Notes: generated by a model not told the origin, from the sequence alone. DNA of 64,000 bases from Robertmurraya sp047302285 (GCF_047302285.1 NZ_CP154845.1:2914001-2978000), one strand, 5' to 3'. Numbered from the stretch's first letter, positions 54,182 to 62,441 are shown. Program-made: numbers and translations.

Positions 54182-54205
54182 GAATTATTAGAATTCTAAT
54201 AATTC
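54182..54205. repeat. 24-bp perfect palindrome
   Basis: GAATTATTAGAA joined to its exact reverse complement. On the minus strand a TATAAT lies 3 nt beyond (54173-54178), so it could be an operator. No strong -35. Confidence 0.7.
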
Positions 54206-54232
54206 CAACGTACTAACTCTATATACAATAGA

Positions 54233-54272
54233 AAGCTTCCTAAAAAAAACTCCTACAAAATGTAGGAAGCTT
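54233..54272 (-). terminator. Hairpin with T8 run and a competing outer stem
   Basis: On the minus strand TCCTACA / TGTAGGA (54251-54267) is followed by G and eight T residues, a good terminator. A 10-bp outer stem AAGCTTCCTA / TAGGAAGCTT (54233-54242 with 54263-54272) shares bases with it, so the two are mutually exclusive. Confidence 0.6.
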
Positions 54273-54307
54273 CGGTTTGTCTCATTCGATCCAAACATCT
54301 TTCACCC

Positions 54308-54493
54308 TTAAGCGGAACTTTTCCTGTTATATCATCAATGGAGACCCTATTAGGGGAAATAACGGAAGATTTTCCGCTTATGGAGGGCAAAATCGTTTAT
54401 TTTGGCATTTTTTGAGGGAATAGCAGGAATTTTTCCTGTTATTTCGGCTACTTTTCATGATGCTTGCTCCTTAAGCGGAACTTTTCCTGTTAT
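54308..54493. repeat. Cluster of four short GGAA/TTCC repeats
   Basis: Two identical 23-nt copies (54308-54330 and 54471-54493; core AGCGGAACTTTTCCTGTTAT), one variant in reverse orientation (54359-54380, GGAAGATTTTCCGCTTA) and one more symmetric variant (54419-54442, GCAGGAATTTTTCCTGTTAT). Each is an imperfect inverted repeat with TAA and GGAA/TTCC arms. They look like a dispersed intergenic repeat family. Confidence 0.7.
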
Positions 54494-54569
54494 TTTTTCA
54501 TACCGATGCTCCTACTGTTTATACGAACATTAAGTCGAGGGAATTTTTAAATTCTCAGACAAGAAAAAA

Positions 54570-54701
54570 AGCGCAAGGCGCCTTAACTATCGCCGTACAA
54601 ACTCATAGGGCCTGTTCTTTCGATAAAGGAAACCTGAATTGTGATAGCAACTTATCGTAGGAAGAGGACCTGAAGTTTGCTAGGCAATGGCTGCTTGCGC
54701 T
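54570..54701. repeat. 130-nt inverted-repeat structured element
   Basis: AGCGCAAG at 54570-54577 is matched by CTTGCGCT at 54694-54701; inside, CGATAA (54621-54626 region) pairs with TTATCG near 54652, and the CCTGTTCTT and GAAGAGGACC segments extend the pairing. A GCGCAAGGCGCCTT start resembles G/C-rich intergenic repeats of Bacillaceae. Confidence 0.5.
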
Positions 54702-54765
54702 AGAGGTAGATACACTCAGTCACAAAGTTATACACAACTGCGAAATCTATAATTTCCTACAACAC

Positions 54766-54797
54766 AAAAAAGCCGCCTATTTTGGCAGCTTCTTTGC
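54766..54797 (-). terminator. sigG terminator
   Basis: AGCTGCC / GGCGGCT stem (one G-U) with a 6-nt loop followed by TTTTTTG on the minus strand, directly after the sigG stop. Confidence 0.85.
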
Positions 54798-55577
54798 TTA
54801 GCTTTGTATGTTTTTATTCATTTGTTTAATGGCTGCTTTTTCTAAACGGGATACTTGTGCTTGGGAAATGCCAATTTCTTCGGCAACTTCCATCTGCGTC
54901 TTCCCTTGGAAAAACCTCTTCCTCAGGATCAACTTCTCCCTTTCATTTAATCTTCTCATACCTTCCTTTAAAGCTATTTCTTCAATCCATTGAATATCTT
55001 TATTTCTTTCATCACTTAATTGATCCATCACATAAATGGGGTCTCCCCCATCATTATAGATCGGTTCAAATAATGACACTGGGTCTTGAATCGCATCTAA
55101 TGCAAAGACAATTTCCTCATGAGGAACATCCAGAACCTTCGCGATTTCTGCTGCGGTTGGTTCCTTTGACGTTTCACTCATTAGTTTCTCTCGTACTTGA
55201 AGTGCCTTATAAGCGATATCTCTTAATGAACGAGAAACACGAATTGGATTATTATCTCTTAAATAGCGCCGAATCTCTCCAATGATCATCGGAACAGCAT
55301 AAGTAGAGAATTTGACATTTTGACCTAAGTCAAAATTATCAATAGATTTCATGAGACCTATACATCCTACCTGAAAGAGGTCATCAACAAACTCGCCCCT
55401 ATTATTAAAACGCTGAATGACGCTTAATACTAGTCGTAAATTTCCATTAACGAGTTTTTCACGTGCGGAAGTGTCCCCACTCTGCATTTCTCTAAAAAGT
55501 TTTCTCATTTCTTCGTTTTTAAGCACTGGAAGTTTAGATGTATCAACACCGCAAATTTCAACTTTATTTCGAGTCAA
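54798..55577 (-). CDS. sigG: RNA polymerase sporulation sigma factor SigG
   Basis: Late forespore sigma factor. 259 residues, very close to B. subtilis SigG: RNKVEICGVDTSKLPVLKNEEM at the N-terminus, region 2 (DLFQVGCIGLMKSIDNFDL, FSTYAVPMIIGEIRRYLRD) and region 4 helix-turn-helix (GKTQMEVAEEIGISQAQVSRLEKAA). Start set at TTG 55577, 7 nt after GAGGAGGG; this matches the known N-terminus better than the 55610 start. A sigmaF/G-type promoter lies just upstream. Confidence 0.97.
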   Translation of the reverse strand: MTRNKVEICGVDTSKLPVLKNEEMRKLFREMQSGDTSAREKLVNGNLRLVLSVIQRFNNRGEFVDDLFQVGCIGLMKSIDNFDLGQNVKFSTYAVPMIIGEIRRYLRDNNPIRVSRSLRDIAYKALQVREKLMSETSKEPTAAEIAKVLDVPHEEIVFALDAIQDPVSLFEPIYNDGGDPIYVMDQLSDERNKDIQWIEEIALKEGMRRLNEREKLILRKRFFQGKTQMEVAEEIGISQAQVSRLEKAAIKQMNKNIQS

Positions 55578-55614
55578 TTCTTTTCCCTCCTCACAGGAGT
55601 TGCTGTACAAAAAC

Positions 55615-55642
55615 AGTATCTCCTTGAGAAGGAAAAATATGC
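55615..55642 (-). promoter_or_regulatory. sigmaF/sigmaG-type promoter of sigG
   Basis: Minus-strand GCATA (55638-55642) and GGAGATACT (55615-55623), 14 nt apart, fit GYATA and GGnnAnAnT of sigmaF/G promoters. Position 40 nt before sigG matches the known forespore control of spoIIIG. Confidence 0.75.
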
Positions 55643-55760
55643 ACTTTCGATCAGGTCAAGGAAGGGTGAAAAGATGGATTCTCGTCAAAAACCTTTCCCT
55701 ATTAGTGTTTTATTTTAATTTTTCTCCTCCAATATTTAGATGTTTTTTAATTCAAATTAT

Positions 55761-56480
55761 TCACACCATTTTATTAAATTCTTTCTTTAATCTTTTAATG
55801 ATTCTTTTCTCTAAGCGAGAAATATACGATTGCGAAATTCCCAGCATATCTGCTACATCCTTTTGTGTCTTTTCTTCGCCACTCCCTAATCCAAAACGAA
55901 GTTCCATAATTTGCTTTTCTCTATCGGATAGCTGGTGCAAAGCTTTTAATAGTAATTTTTTATCTACAGTCGCCTCAAGATTTTTTGTAATGATATCATC
56001 TTCTGTTCCAAGCACATCAGATAACAGAAGCTCATTGCCATCCCAATCGATATTAAGAGGTTCGTCAAAGGAAACTTCTGAACGAATTTTATTGTTTCTT
56101 CTTAAGTACATTAGAATTTCATTTTCGATACATCTCGATGCGTATGTAGCAAGCTTAATTTTCTTTTCTGGATTAAATGTATTCACTGCTTTAATTAAGC
56201 CAATCGTTCCAATACTAATCAAATCTTCAATATTAATGCCTGTATTTTCAAACTTCCGTGCAATATAGACAACTAATCGTAAATTCCTTTCAATTAAAAT
56301 GGAGCGTGCAGCCATGTCTCCATTTGGGAGCTTTTGTAATAACAGCTCTTCTTCTTCTTTCGTTAAGGGAGGAGGGAGAGCTTCGCTTCCACCTATATAA
56401 TATATTTCATCTGTTTTAATGCCTAACTTTATTAAAAGTTTGTACCAATAGTAGGATAAGCGAAGTTTCAATCTTTTCAT
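55761..56480 (-). CDS. sigE: RNA polymerase sporulation sigma factor SigE precursor
   Basis: Early mother-cell sigma factor, made as membrane-bound pro-SigE. 239 residues, the same as in B. subtilis: a basic/hydrophobic pro-sequence (MKRLKLRLSYYWYKLLIKLG), then the SpoIIGA processing area IKTDEIYYIGGSEALPPP, sigma regions 2 (NTGINIEDLISIGTIGLIKAVNTF) and 4 (QKDVADMLGISQSYISRLEKRIIKRL). Follows its protease gene spoIIGA by 87 nt. Confidence 0.98.
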   Translation of the reverse strand: MKRLKLRLSYYWYKLLIKLGIKTDEIYYIGGSEALPPPLTKEEEELLLQKLPNGDMAARSILIERNLRLVVYIARKFENTGINIEDLISIGTIGLIKAVNTFNPEKKIKLATYASRCIENEILMYLRRNNKIRSEVSFDEPLNIDWDGNELLLSDVLGTEDDIITKNLEATVDKKLLLKALHQLSDREKQIMELRFGLGSGEEKTQKDVADMLGISQSYISRLEKRIIKRLKKEFNKMV

Positions 56481-56567
56481 CTGTTGTCCTCCTTCTAAAT
56501 CATGTGATAATTGGTTTCTTTCTTAGGCTCTTTTCGTTCTAAAGCTTCATAGTCATGAGTTTTTACA

Positions 56568-57500
56568 TTAGCTCACTTTTGTCGATGTCTTACTCTTAGA
56601 ACTTGTTAGCATCTTAGGATGGACGATGCACCTAAAGGTATCATCAGAAGATAGTTCCTGAGTAGTAAATGAAACCAACCCTTTTTCTACTAACAATCTT
56701 TCTCCTCCCGTTTCGATTAAAATTTCGTCTGGTTTAACGGCTATAATTAACTGATGCTCTTGTCCGACTACCTTAAAAGGAATAATTCTCAAAGTAAATT
56801 CCAAATCCGATTCCAATTCCACTTCACCTAATATAATTCTTTCTGCTTCATTCGCCAGTTTTGTTATTTCCTCAGGTAGATCCTTTAGATTTTTTATCGA
56901 AACAAACATAACAGGCATTTTTGAGATCGGATCATATAATTGATTCCCATTATCTATGAGACCTTTGATCTTCATATTGACGTTACCGAGCTTAACAGAG
57001 ACATCGACGATTTTGTCGTACTGAATTTTTGTCACTTCAATCCTTTCAATGCTCGTCTTGGAAAAATGCCATGCGAGTGGAAACCCAATCAGAACAAAAA
57101 GCCAACTAATCGGATCACCAAACCCTTTTATACTACCCAATGCCACATTAGAAGCTAAATTTAAATCAAATTGGATAAAGTAGTGAGCTCCGATTAAAGT
57201 CCCTCCAGCAAGGAATGTCACTAAGTAAAGGGTAAATACCCCACTTAGAAAATAACGAAATCGCTTATAACCAAAAGCGGCAAGAATCATTAGGAAAGAG
57301 AAAAATAATTTAGTTATCGGATGTCCCGAATAGGCATTTAATGGGGTAATCGATAATAAAATAATGAATGAACCGATCAATCCACCGAGCAATAACCTAT
57401 ATTTTTGAGTCTTCCTCTTCAAAATGATAGCTGTCAAATATAAAAGAAGGGTATCGAACAGAAAATTTAATGCCCAAATGACATCTAAATAGATGGTCAA
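56568..57500 (-). CDS. spoIIGA: Sporulation sigma-E factor processing peptidase SpoIIGA
   Basis: Membrane aspartic protease that cleaves pro-SigE in response to SpoIIR. 310 residues: five N-terminal membrane helices (MTIYLDVIWALNFLFDTLLLYLTA ...) and a soluble C-terminal protease domain with the retroviral-type Asp motif KGLIDNGNQL near 190. Start is TTG 57500, 5-7 nt after GGGGGAG. In B. subtilis bpr lies between ftsZ and spoIIGA; here it is absent. Confidence 0.95.
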   Translation of the reverse strand: MTIYLDVIWALNFLFDTLLLYLTAIILKRKTQKYRLLLGGLIGSFIILLSITPLNAYSGHPITKLFFSFLMILAAFGYKRFRYFLSGVFTLYLVTFLAGGTLIGAHYFIQFDLNLASNVALGSIKGFGDPISWLFVLIGFPLAWHFSKTSIERIEVTKIQYDKIVDVSVKLGNVNMKIKGLIDNGNQLYDPISKMPVMFVSIKNLKDLPEEITKLANEAERIILGEVELESDLEFTLRIIPFKVVGQEHQLIIAVKPDEILIETGGERLLVEKGLVSFTTQELSSDDTFRCIVHPKMLTSSKSKTSTKVS

Positions 57501-57572
57501 CTGCTCTCCCCCTTTTCCCTATCACTTAAGGTAAATCTTATTTACTGTTTCTCTATTAATCTGTTACGAAAA

Positions 57573-57606
57573 AGTATAGCGTACATTCATGATGAAAGTG
57601 TGTCAC
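57573..57606 (-). promoter_or_regulatory. spoIIG promoter (Spo0A-dependent sigmaA type)
   Basis: GTGACA (57601-57606) and TATACT (57573-57578) are 22 nt apart on the minus strand. The B. subtilis spoIIG promoter has this same non-standard 22-bp spacer and needs Spo0A~P. Possible degenerate 0A boxes (TGACAAAATCCGAACGA, about 57643-57659) lie upstream. Confidence 0.75.
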
Positions 57607-57736
57607 TTCATGAAATAAAAAAGCAGTAATTTTCACATATTCGTTCGGATTTTGTCAGTTTTTCTTATATTCACATTGGATAATTTGCAAGCAACGGTGA
57701 GGGATGGTTCGTCCCCTTTCAGACAGAATTTTGGCG

Positions 57737-57775
57737 AAAAAAAAAGCATGACCCAATTTCGGATCATGCTTTATT
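57737..57775 (-). terminator. ftsZ terminator
   Basis: AAGCATGA...TCATGCTT stem (with internal CC/GG pairs) followed by nine T residues on the minus strand, about 12 nt past the ftsZ stop. Confidence 0.9.
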
Positions 57776-57786
57776 ACATATTGCGA

Positions 57787-58923
57787 TTATCTTCTACGAT
57801 TGCGATTTCTTAAAAACGTTGGAATATCTAGAGCATCTTCTTGTTGGCTTACTGTTCTTGTTGGCTCTGGTATTTCCTCTTCTCTTCTAACCTCTCTACG
57901 TGGTTTTTCAAAAGAGTTTGTAGGTTTCGCTTGATTTAATGATGGGCGGAATGATTTTACCTGAGCTACTTCCTCATTAAAACCAGTTGCAATAACCGTT
58001 ACTACAATTTCATCTTTCAAATCTTCGTTGATTACTGATCCGAAAATCATGTTAACTTCTTGGTCAGAAGCTGTTGCCACAATATCAGCTGCCTCTTGAA
58101 CTTCATATAAACTTAAATTAGAACCACCTGTAATGTTCATGAGGACACCTTGAGCACCATCAATAGATGTTTCTAATAATGGAGAAGAAATAGCTTTCTT
58201 CGCCGCTTCTGCTGCACGGTTTTCACCAGCAGAAACACCGATTCCCATAAGTGCAGAGCCTTTGTTCGACATGATTGTCTTCACATCAGCAAAATCAAGA
58301 TTAATAAGTCCTGGTACAGCGATTAAGTCAGAAATACCTTGTACCCCTTGACGTAATACATTATCTGCTTCCCTGAATGCTTCAAGCATTGGTGTGCTCT
58401 TATCCACAATTTCCAATAATCTATCATTCGGGATTACGATTAATGTATCAACGGCTTCCTTCATCGCTTGAATACCGCCTGCTGCTTGATTTTGACGCTT
58501 TCTGCCTTCGAAGGTAAAAGGACGTGTCACAACCCCTACAGTTAAAGCTCCTAATTCACGAGCAATTTGGGCAATGACTGGCGCAGCTCCTGTACCTGTT
58601 CCGCCACCCATACCGGCCGTAACAAAGACCATATCAGAACCACTAAGTACTTCCTCAAGCTGTTCTTTACTCTCTTCAGCCGCTTTTTTTCCAACTTCAG
58701 GATTCGCCCCAGCACCAAGACCTCTGGTTAGCTTTCCTCCAATTTGCATTTTAACTTCTGCTTTTGATAGATTTAAAGCTTGAGCGTCTGTGTTCACAGC
58801 AATAAATTCAACACCCTGAACCCCATGTTCAATCATCCGGTTTACTGCGTTGTTACCGCCGCCACCTACGCCAATTACTTTTATCGTCGCTAATGAATCT
58901 AAATTAGTATCAAATTCCAACAT
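57787..58923 (-). CDS. ftsZ: Cell-division GTPase FtsZ
   Basis: Tubulin-like GTPase forming the Z ring. 378 residues: GVGGGGNNAVNRM near 18, the tubulin signature GGGTGTGAAP near 104, T7 loop NLDFADVK, and the C-terminal peptide DIPTFLRNRNRRR that binds FtsA, SepF and EzrA. 149 nt after ftsA in the usual ftsA-ftsZ unit. Confidence 0.98.
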   Translation of the reverse strand: MLEFDTNLDSLATIKVIGVGGGGNNAVNRMIEHGVQGVEFIAVNTDAQALNLSKAEVKMQIGGKLTRGLGAGANPEVGKKAAEESKEQLEEVLSGSDMVFVTAGMGGGTGTGAAPVIAQIARELGALTVGVVTRPFTFEGRKRQNQAAGGIQAMKEAVDTLIVIPNDRLLEIVDKSTPMLEAFREADNVLRQGVQGISDLIAVPGLINLDFADVKTIMSNKGSALMGIGVSAGENRAAEAAKKAISSPLLETSIDGAQGVLMNITGGSNLSLYEVQEAADIVATASDQEVNMIFGSVINEDLKDEIVVTVIATGFNEEVAQVKSFRPSLNQAKPTNSFEKPRREVRREEEIPEPTRTVSQQEDALDIPTFLRNRNRRR

Positions 58924-59072
58924 GACAAATCCTCCTAATTCGTCGATATTCCTGATAGCACTATTTATCCCGCCTTCTACAAGTAAAAGAGCTTTTTTTA
59001 GTTTAGATACAAACTGAAAAATTGCTTTTCCCTTTACTTGAAGCTATCGTTTAAGCTGAATAAATCATTCAG

Positions 59073-60356
59073 CTATTCAAAAAAGTAACCAAGGAATTTC
59101 TTCACTCTTGATGTCATTTTTTCTTCAGGTTGTTTTTCCGTTTTTGCTTTTGGTTGCGTTTGCCTTGGAACACGTTTTTCCTTTGGTTCTGTAACGTTTG
59201 CTTGACTATCTAAACTTCTACCCTGCACCTTCGCATTTTTGTATGCAAATTTGATAAGTCCCACTGCTGTAGTATAGAGTGGTTCCCGAACACCAATATA
59301 ATCAGGAATAGCAATACGAACTCGATTTTGAAAAATAACTTGAGCTAATTCAAGAATGCCTTGAGTATTTGCGACTCCACCTGTTAAGACATAGCCTCCA
59401 GGTAAATCATGTACACCCAAACGTCTAACCTCTGCTTGGATAAGTTCAAAAATCTCTTCCATTCTTGCTTCTATAATATCAGCAATTTCTAACTGATTAA
59501 ATTGTTGATGCTGATCACTACCAATTATAGGTACGCTAAAAACATCTTCTTCAGAAGCATGATCATAATAAGCATGTCCTTGTTTAATCTTGATTTTCTC
59601 CGCATCCTCGGTAGAGGTACGAAGTCCTATCGATATGTCTTTTGTGATATGGTCTCCACCAATAGGAATGACACCTGTAGCCTTTAAATTACCGTTTTCA
59701 AAAACAGCAATTGTGGTAGAACCACCACCAATATCGACAAGGGCAACGCCAAGGTTTTTCTCATCTTTTGATAAAGCAAATGCCCCTGCTGCTAACGGTT
59801 GAAGAGTGATATCTAAAATTTCCAAACCAGCTCTTTCAACACATCTTAACGTATTATGTAAGATTGTTTTTGAACCAGTAATAATGGTTCCTTCCATTTC
59901 TAACCGAACACCAATCATCCCTCTTGGATCCGTAATTTCGTCCAGTCCATCAACGATAAATTGTCTTGGTATGACGTCAATGATTTCCCGTTCAGGTGGA
60001 ATAGAAACTACTTGAGCAGCATCAAGGACTCGTGCCACATCATCGTTGGAAATCTCCCGATTATCACTTGAAACAGCCACTACACCATGGCACGGTTGTA
60101 GTAGTACGTGATTACCCGTTACACCGACAATCACTTGACTTATTTCCATTCCAATCATTCTTTCAGCTTGCTCTACCGCCCTTTTAATAGAATGAACCGT
60201 TTCATCTATATCAACAATAGAACCTTTCCTCAAGCCTTCAGACTTTACGTTACCAACTCCAATAATATTCAATGCGTCATTGACCATTTCACCAATGATA
60301 ACTTTTACACTGGATGTACCGATGTCAAGACTTACATATATGTCGTTGCTGTTCAT
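59073..60356 (-). CDS. ftsA: Cell-division protein FtsA
   Basis: Actin-like membrane anchor of the Z ring. 427 residues: LDIGTSSVKVIIGE phosphate-1 motif, the 1C domain, DIGGGSTTIAVFE phosphate-2, TGGVANTQGI adenosine motif, and a C-terminal amphipathic helix MTSRVKKFLGYFFE for membrane binding. Start set at ATG 60356, 9 nt after GAGGAGGTG; the GTG at 60368 sits within that site. Confidence 0.97.
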   Translation of the reverse strand: MNSNDIYVSLDIGTSSVKVIIGEMVNDALNIIGVGNVKSEGLRKGSIVDIDETVHSIKRAVEQAERMIGMEISQVIVGVTGNHVLLQPCHGVVAVSSDNREISNDDVARVLDAAQVVSIPPEREIIDVIPRQFIVDGLDEITDPRGMIGVRLEMEGTIITGSKTILHNTLRCVERAGLEILDITLQPLAAGAFALSKDEKNLGVALVDIGGGSTTIAVFENGNLKATGVIPIGGDHITKDISIGLRTSTEDAEKIKIKQGHAYYDHASEEDVFSVPIIGSDQHQQFNQLEIADIIEARMEEIFELIQAEVRRLGVHDLPGGYVLTGGVANTQGILELAQVIFQNRVRIAIPDYIGVREPLYTTAVGLIKFAYKNAKVQGRSLDSQANVTEPKEKRVPRQTQPKAKTEKQPEEKMTSRVKKFLGYFFE

Positions 60357-60561
60357 TCTCACTGGCACCTCCTCTTAAGCGATTCAATTTTCTCGAACAA
60401 CAATACTGACCCATCTATATTTCTTTCTCTCGATTTTATAAATGATCAACCGTTGGCCGTCCATTAAAGAGAAGAAACACATCCCTATTTTACAGATAGG
60501 CTGATTTGTGCCCCTCATTAGAAGTAATTTCATCAAAGAAAAACAACTTATCTATAAAATT

Positions 60562-60589
60562 ATTCGGCAAAATTAATATTTTCCCTTTT
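60562..60589 (-). promoter_or_regulatory. Candidate sigmaH promoter of ftsAZ
   Basis: Minus-strand AAAGGGAAA and GCCGAATAA with about 12-13 nt between resemble the sigmaH pattern (RWAGGANNT / HGAAT) with one mismatch. The B. subtilis ftsAZ operon has a sigmaH promoter in this place, about 205 nt before ftsA. Confidence 0.45.
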
Positions 60590-60623
60590 AATAAATTGAA
60601 TTTTTTCTAATTTTCTTGTTGAC

Positions 60624-60965
60624 TTATTTTGTTGACCATTTTGTGATTAAAATTCTTCTTATAACTGCAATGTTTTGAAACAGTCTTACACCGAATGCAA
60701 AAACTGCTGCTAAGTACAAGTCTACACCAAGATGCACACCTAGAAAAGCTAAACTTGCAGCCAAAGCAATATTAAAGAAAAAACCAGAGACAAATACCTT
60801 CTCATCGTAAATATTCTGCAGGTGGGCTCTGATTCCACCAAACAATGTATCTAATGCTGCAAGGACTGCAATCGATAAGTAATTGGAATATTCATCAGGG
60901 ATACTAAAGTTGCTCATAAGCCCTAAAACAACACCAACAATTAGTCCCAATACCGGAAGCCACAT
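60624..60965 (-). CDS. sbp: Small basic membrane protein Sbp (DUF1290)
   Basis: 113 residues, three to four hydrophobic stretches and the conserved segment YLSIAVLAALDTLFGGIRAHLQ. Function unknown; conserved in the ftsA upstream cluster. Two nt after ylxX. Confidence 0.93.
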   Translation of the reverse strand: MWLPVLGLIVGVVLGLMSNFSIPDEYSNYLSIAVLAALDTLFGGIRAHLQNIYDEKVFVSGFFFNIALAASLAFLGVHLGVDLYLAAVFAFGVRLFQNIAVIRRILITKWSTK

Positions 60966-60967
60966 TT

Positions 60968-61696
60968 CTAATTGCCTCCTTTATCAGATTTCACTGATTC
61001 TATATTTCTAATTCTAATGGAGTCTTCATACGCTGGAATAGAAATCTTAAGTTGAGGCTCTATAAATGACATTTTCAAATTGTCGATAAAGAATTCCTCT
61101 ATTGCATTGGAAACGAGCATTCGATTGTATAAATTTTTGGCAGTCTTCATATCCTCGGTAATCACTAAAATCTCGATTGGGAAATTCCTTAGAGAGCGAC
61201 CGTTAATTTTCGTTTCTCCGGCAATTTCCCTAATCACCGTCGTATTGATTACCCGTTGTCCACCGATTGAAACATGCTTCGCTCCGTACATATTGATTTC
61301 GTTTAATAATCGTCTTAACAATTCTGAAGAGAGCATTAGTTCACTCTGATCAAAAATGAGCGCATTGTCAATGACGTCAATTTCGATCTTCACACCCGGC
61401 CCTGTTACATCCGTTAAACCAGCTTCTTCCTTCAATTCATCTAACGTAGTCCGCAATGTTTGCTCCTGACCTTGCTTCCGTTCCGTTTCATAATTCGCTA
61501 GCTTTTCTTCATTCGAGCGTATTTCTTTTATCAGCTTCGATTGCAATTCCATTTCCTTCTGCAATGCTTCCCTTAATTCCCATGTGTCACGGGTGTCTCT
61601 GACAACAGGTTTTTGAACAGACTGAAACTGGATGGCTAACATAAATCCCACGATCAACGTTATCAGTGTAAAACTGATTATTTTACCTTTGCCCAC
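60968..61696 (-). CDS. ylxX: DUF881-family protein YlxX
   Basis: 242 residues: N-terminal membrane anchor (IISFTLITLIVGFMLAIQF), a coiled coil (ELREALQKEMELQSKLIKEIRSNEEKLANYE) and the extracellular DUF881 domain (TGPGVKIEIDV, GAKHVSIGGQRVINTT). Function unknown. GTG 61696 is preferred with GGGTGA 4 nt upstream; the TTG at 61708 is also possible. Confidence 0.88.
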   Translation of the reverse strand: MGKGKIISFTLITLIVGFMLAIQFQSVQKPVVRDTRDTWELREALQKEMELQSKLIKEIRSNEEKLANYETERKQGQEQTLRTTLDELKEEAGLTDVTGPGVKIEIDVIDNALIFDQSELMLSSELLRRLLNEINMYGAKHVSIGGQRVINTTVIREIAGETKINGRSLRNFPIEILVITEDMKTAKNLYNRMLVSNAIEEFFIDNLKMSFIEPQLKISIPAYEDSIRIRNIESVKSDKGGN

Positions 61697-61739
61697 CGAA
61701 TCACCCAACTTTCTATACTTGTGGACAACTTTGAAAGTT

Positions 61740-62441
61740 TTACGAACCTAGAATTGGTTCAAGTATAATCTCTTGGTTAACCTCTAACTTGAATTCAACA
61801 TTTTCATTTACAAGCCTGTCCTTTACTCCCCCCGTAATATTCAAGGCAGAAGATAGAACATCAGGTTCACCAATCGCCGTAATCACAAACGGAGCAGGAT
61901 GAGGATTTCCATCAATCTCTATGACAGGACCGTTACAAACGATATAAGAGTTATGTGAAAGTCTTTGTCCATTAATCGCGACAGCTGTTGCACCTGAAAC
62001 ATATAATTCATTTACAACATTAAATACATGATGCTCATGTACAAGGTAATTGTTGATATTGTCTTCATTCGGGTTATACTGGCCGTCCGCTAATGTTACT
62101 GTAACCCCTTTTCCTCTCACTCGAACCTTACCAAGAAACATTCGATATTTTTCCGCATCCTCTGCTAGATTGAAAAAGACTTGCTCTTCCTGAGCTAACT
62201 CTTCTTCCGTCTCTCGAACTTTCTCCTGTTTCTCAATCAGTTCTTGTTGTAGTTGACGATTTTTTTCCTCTTGAGCGATTAATTGATTACGTAATTCGAT
62301 GTCTCGCTCCCATTGACCGTTCGTTATTGCCTTATCTGTATCATTAACTTGTGTGAAATGATATGAAAATGCCATGATAAAACCTAAAACTAGACCGACC
62401 AACGAGAGAATGACATGCTTACCCTTCACCTTCAGTTTCAT
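61740..62441 (-). CDS. ylxW: DUF881-family protein YlxW
   Basis: Paralogue of ylxX: membrane anchor VILSLVGLVLGFIMAFSYHF, a Gln/Glu coiled coil, then the DUF881 domain (VRGKGVTVTLADG, GATAVAINGQRLS). 233 residues. Start placed at ATG 62441 (MKLKVKGKHVI), 23 nt inside divIB; the longer frame overlaps divIB by 71 nt. The tandem pair suggests an old duplication. Confidence 0.88.
   Translation of the reverse strand: MKLKVKGKHVILSLVGLVLGFIMAFSYHFTQVNDTDKAITNGQWERDIELRNQLIAQEEKNRQLQQELIEKQEKVRETEEELAQEEQVFFNLAEDAEKYRMFLGKVRVRGKGVTVTLADGQYNPNEDNINNYLVHEHHVFNVVNELYVSGATAVAINGQRLSHNSYIVCNGPVIEIDGNPHPAPFVITAIGEPDVLSSALNITGGVKDRLVNENVEFKLEVNQEIILEPILGS

Larger units (their letters stand above)
53634..54797. 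other. 1.16-kb intergenic region ylmC-sigG
   Basis: No gene with a good start is present. B. subtilis has ylmA (an ABC ATPase) here. Contents in order: a start-less open frame (53814-54074, minus), a TATAAT (54173-54178) beside a 24-bp palindrome (54182-54205), competing hairpins with a T8 run (54233-54272), four GGAA/TTCC repeats (54308-54493), a structured inverted-repeat element (54570-54701) and the sigG terminator (54766-54797). Base composition is A/T-rich up to 54300. Confidence 0.75.

Noticed and set aside
55417..56268. 283-residue plus-strand frame antisense to sigG and sigE
   Set aside because: It is the mirror of two strongly conserved sigma genes, with low-complexity Ser/Phe/Leu content typical of antisense frames.
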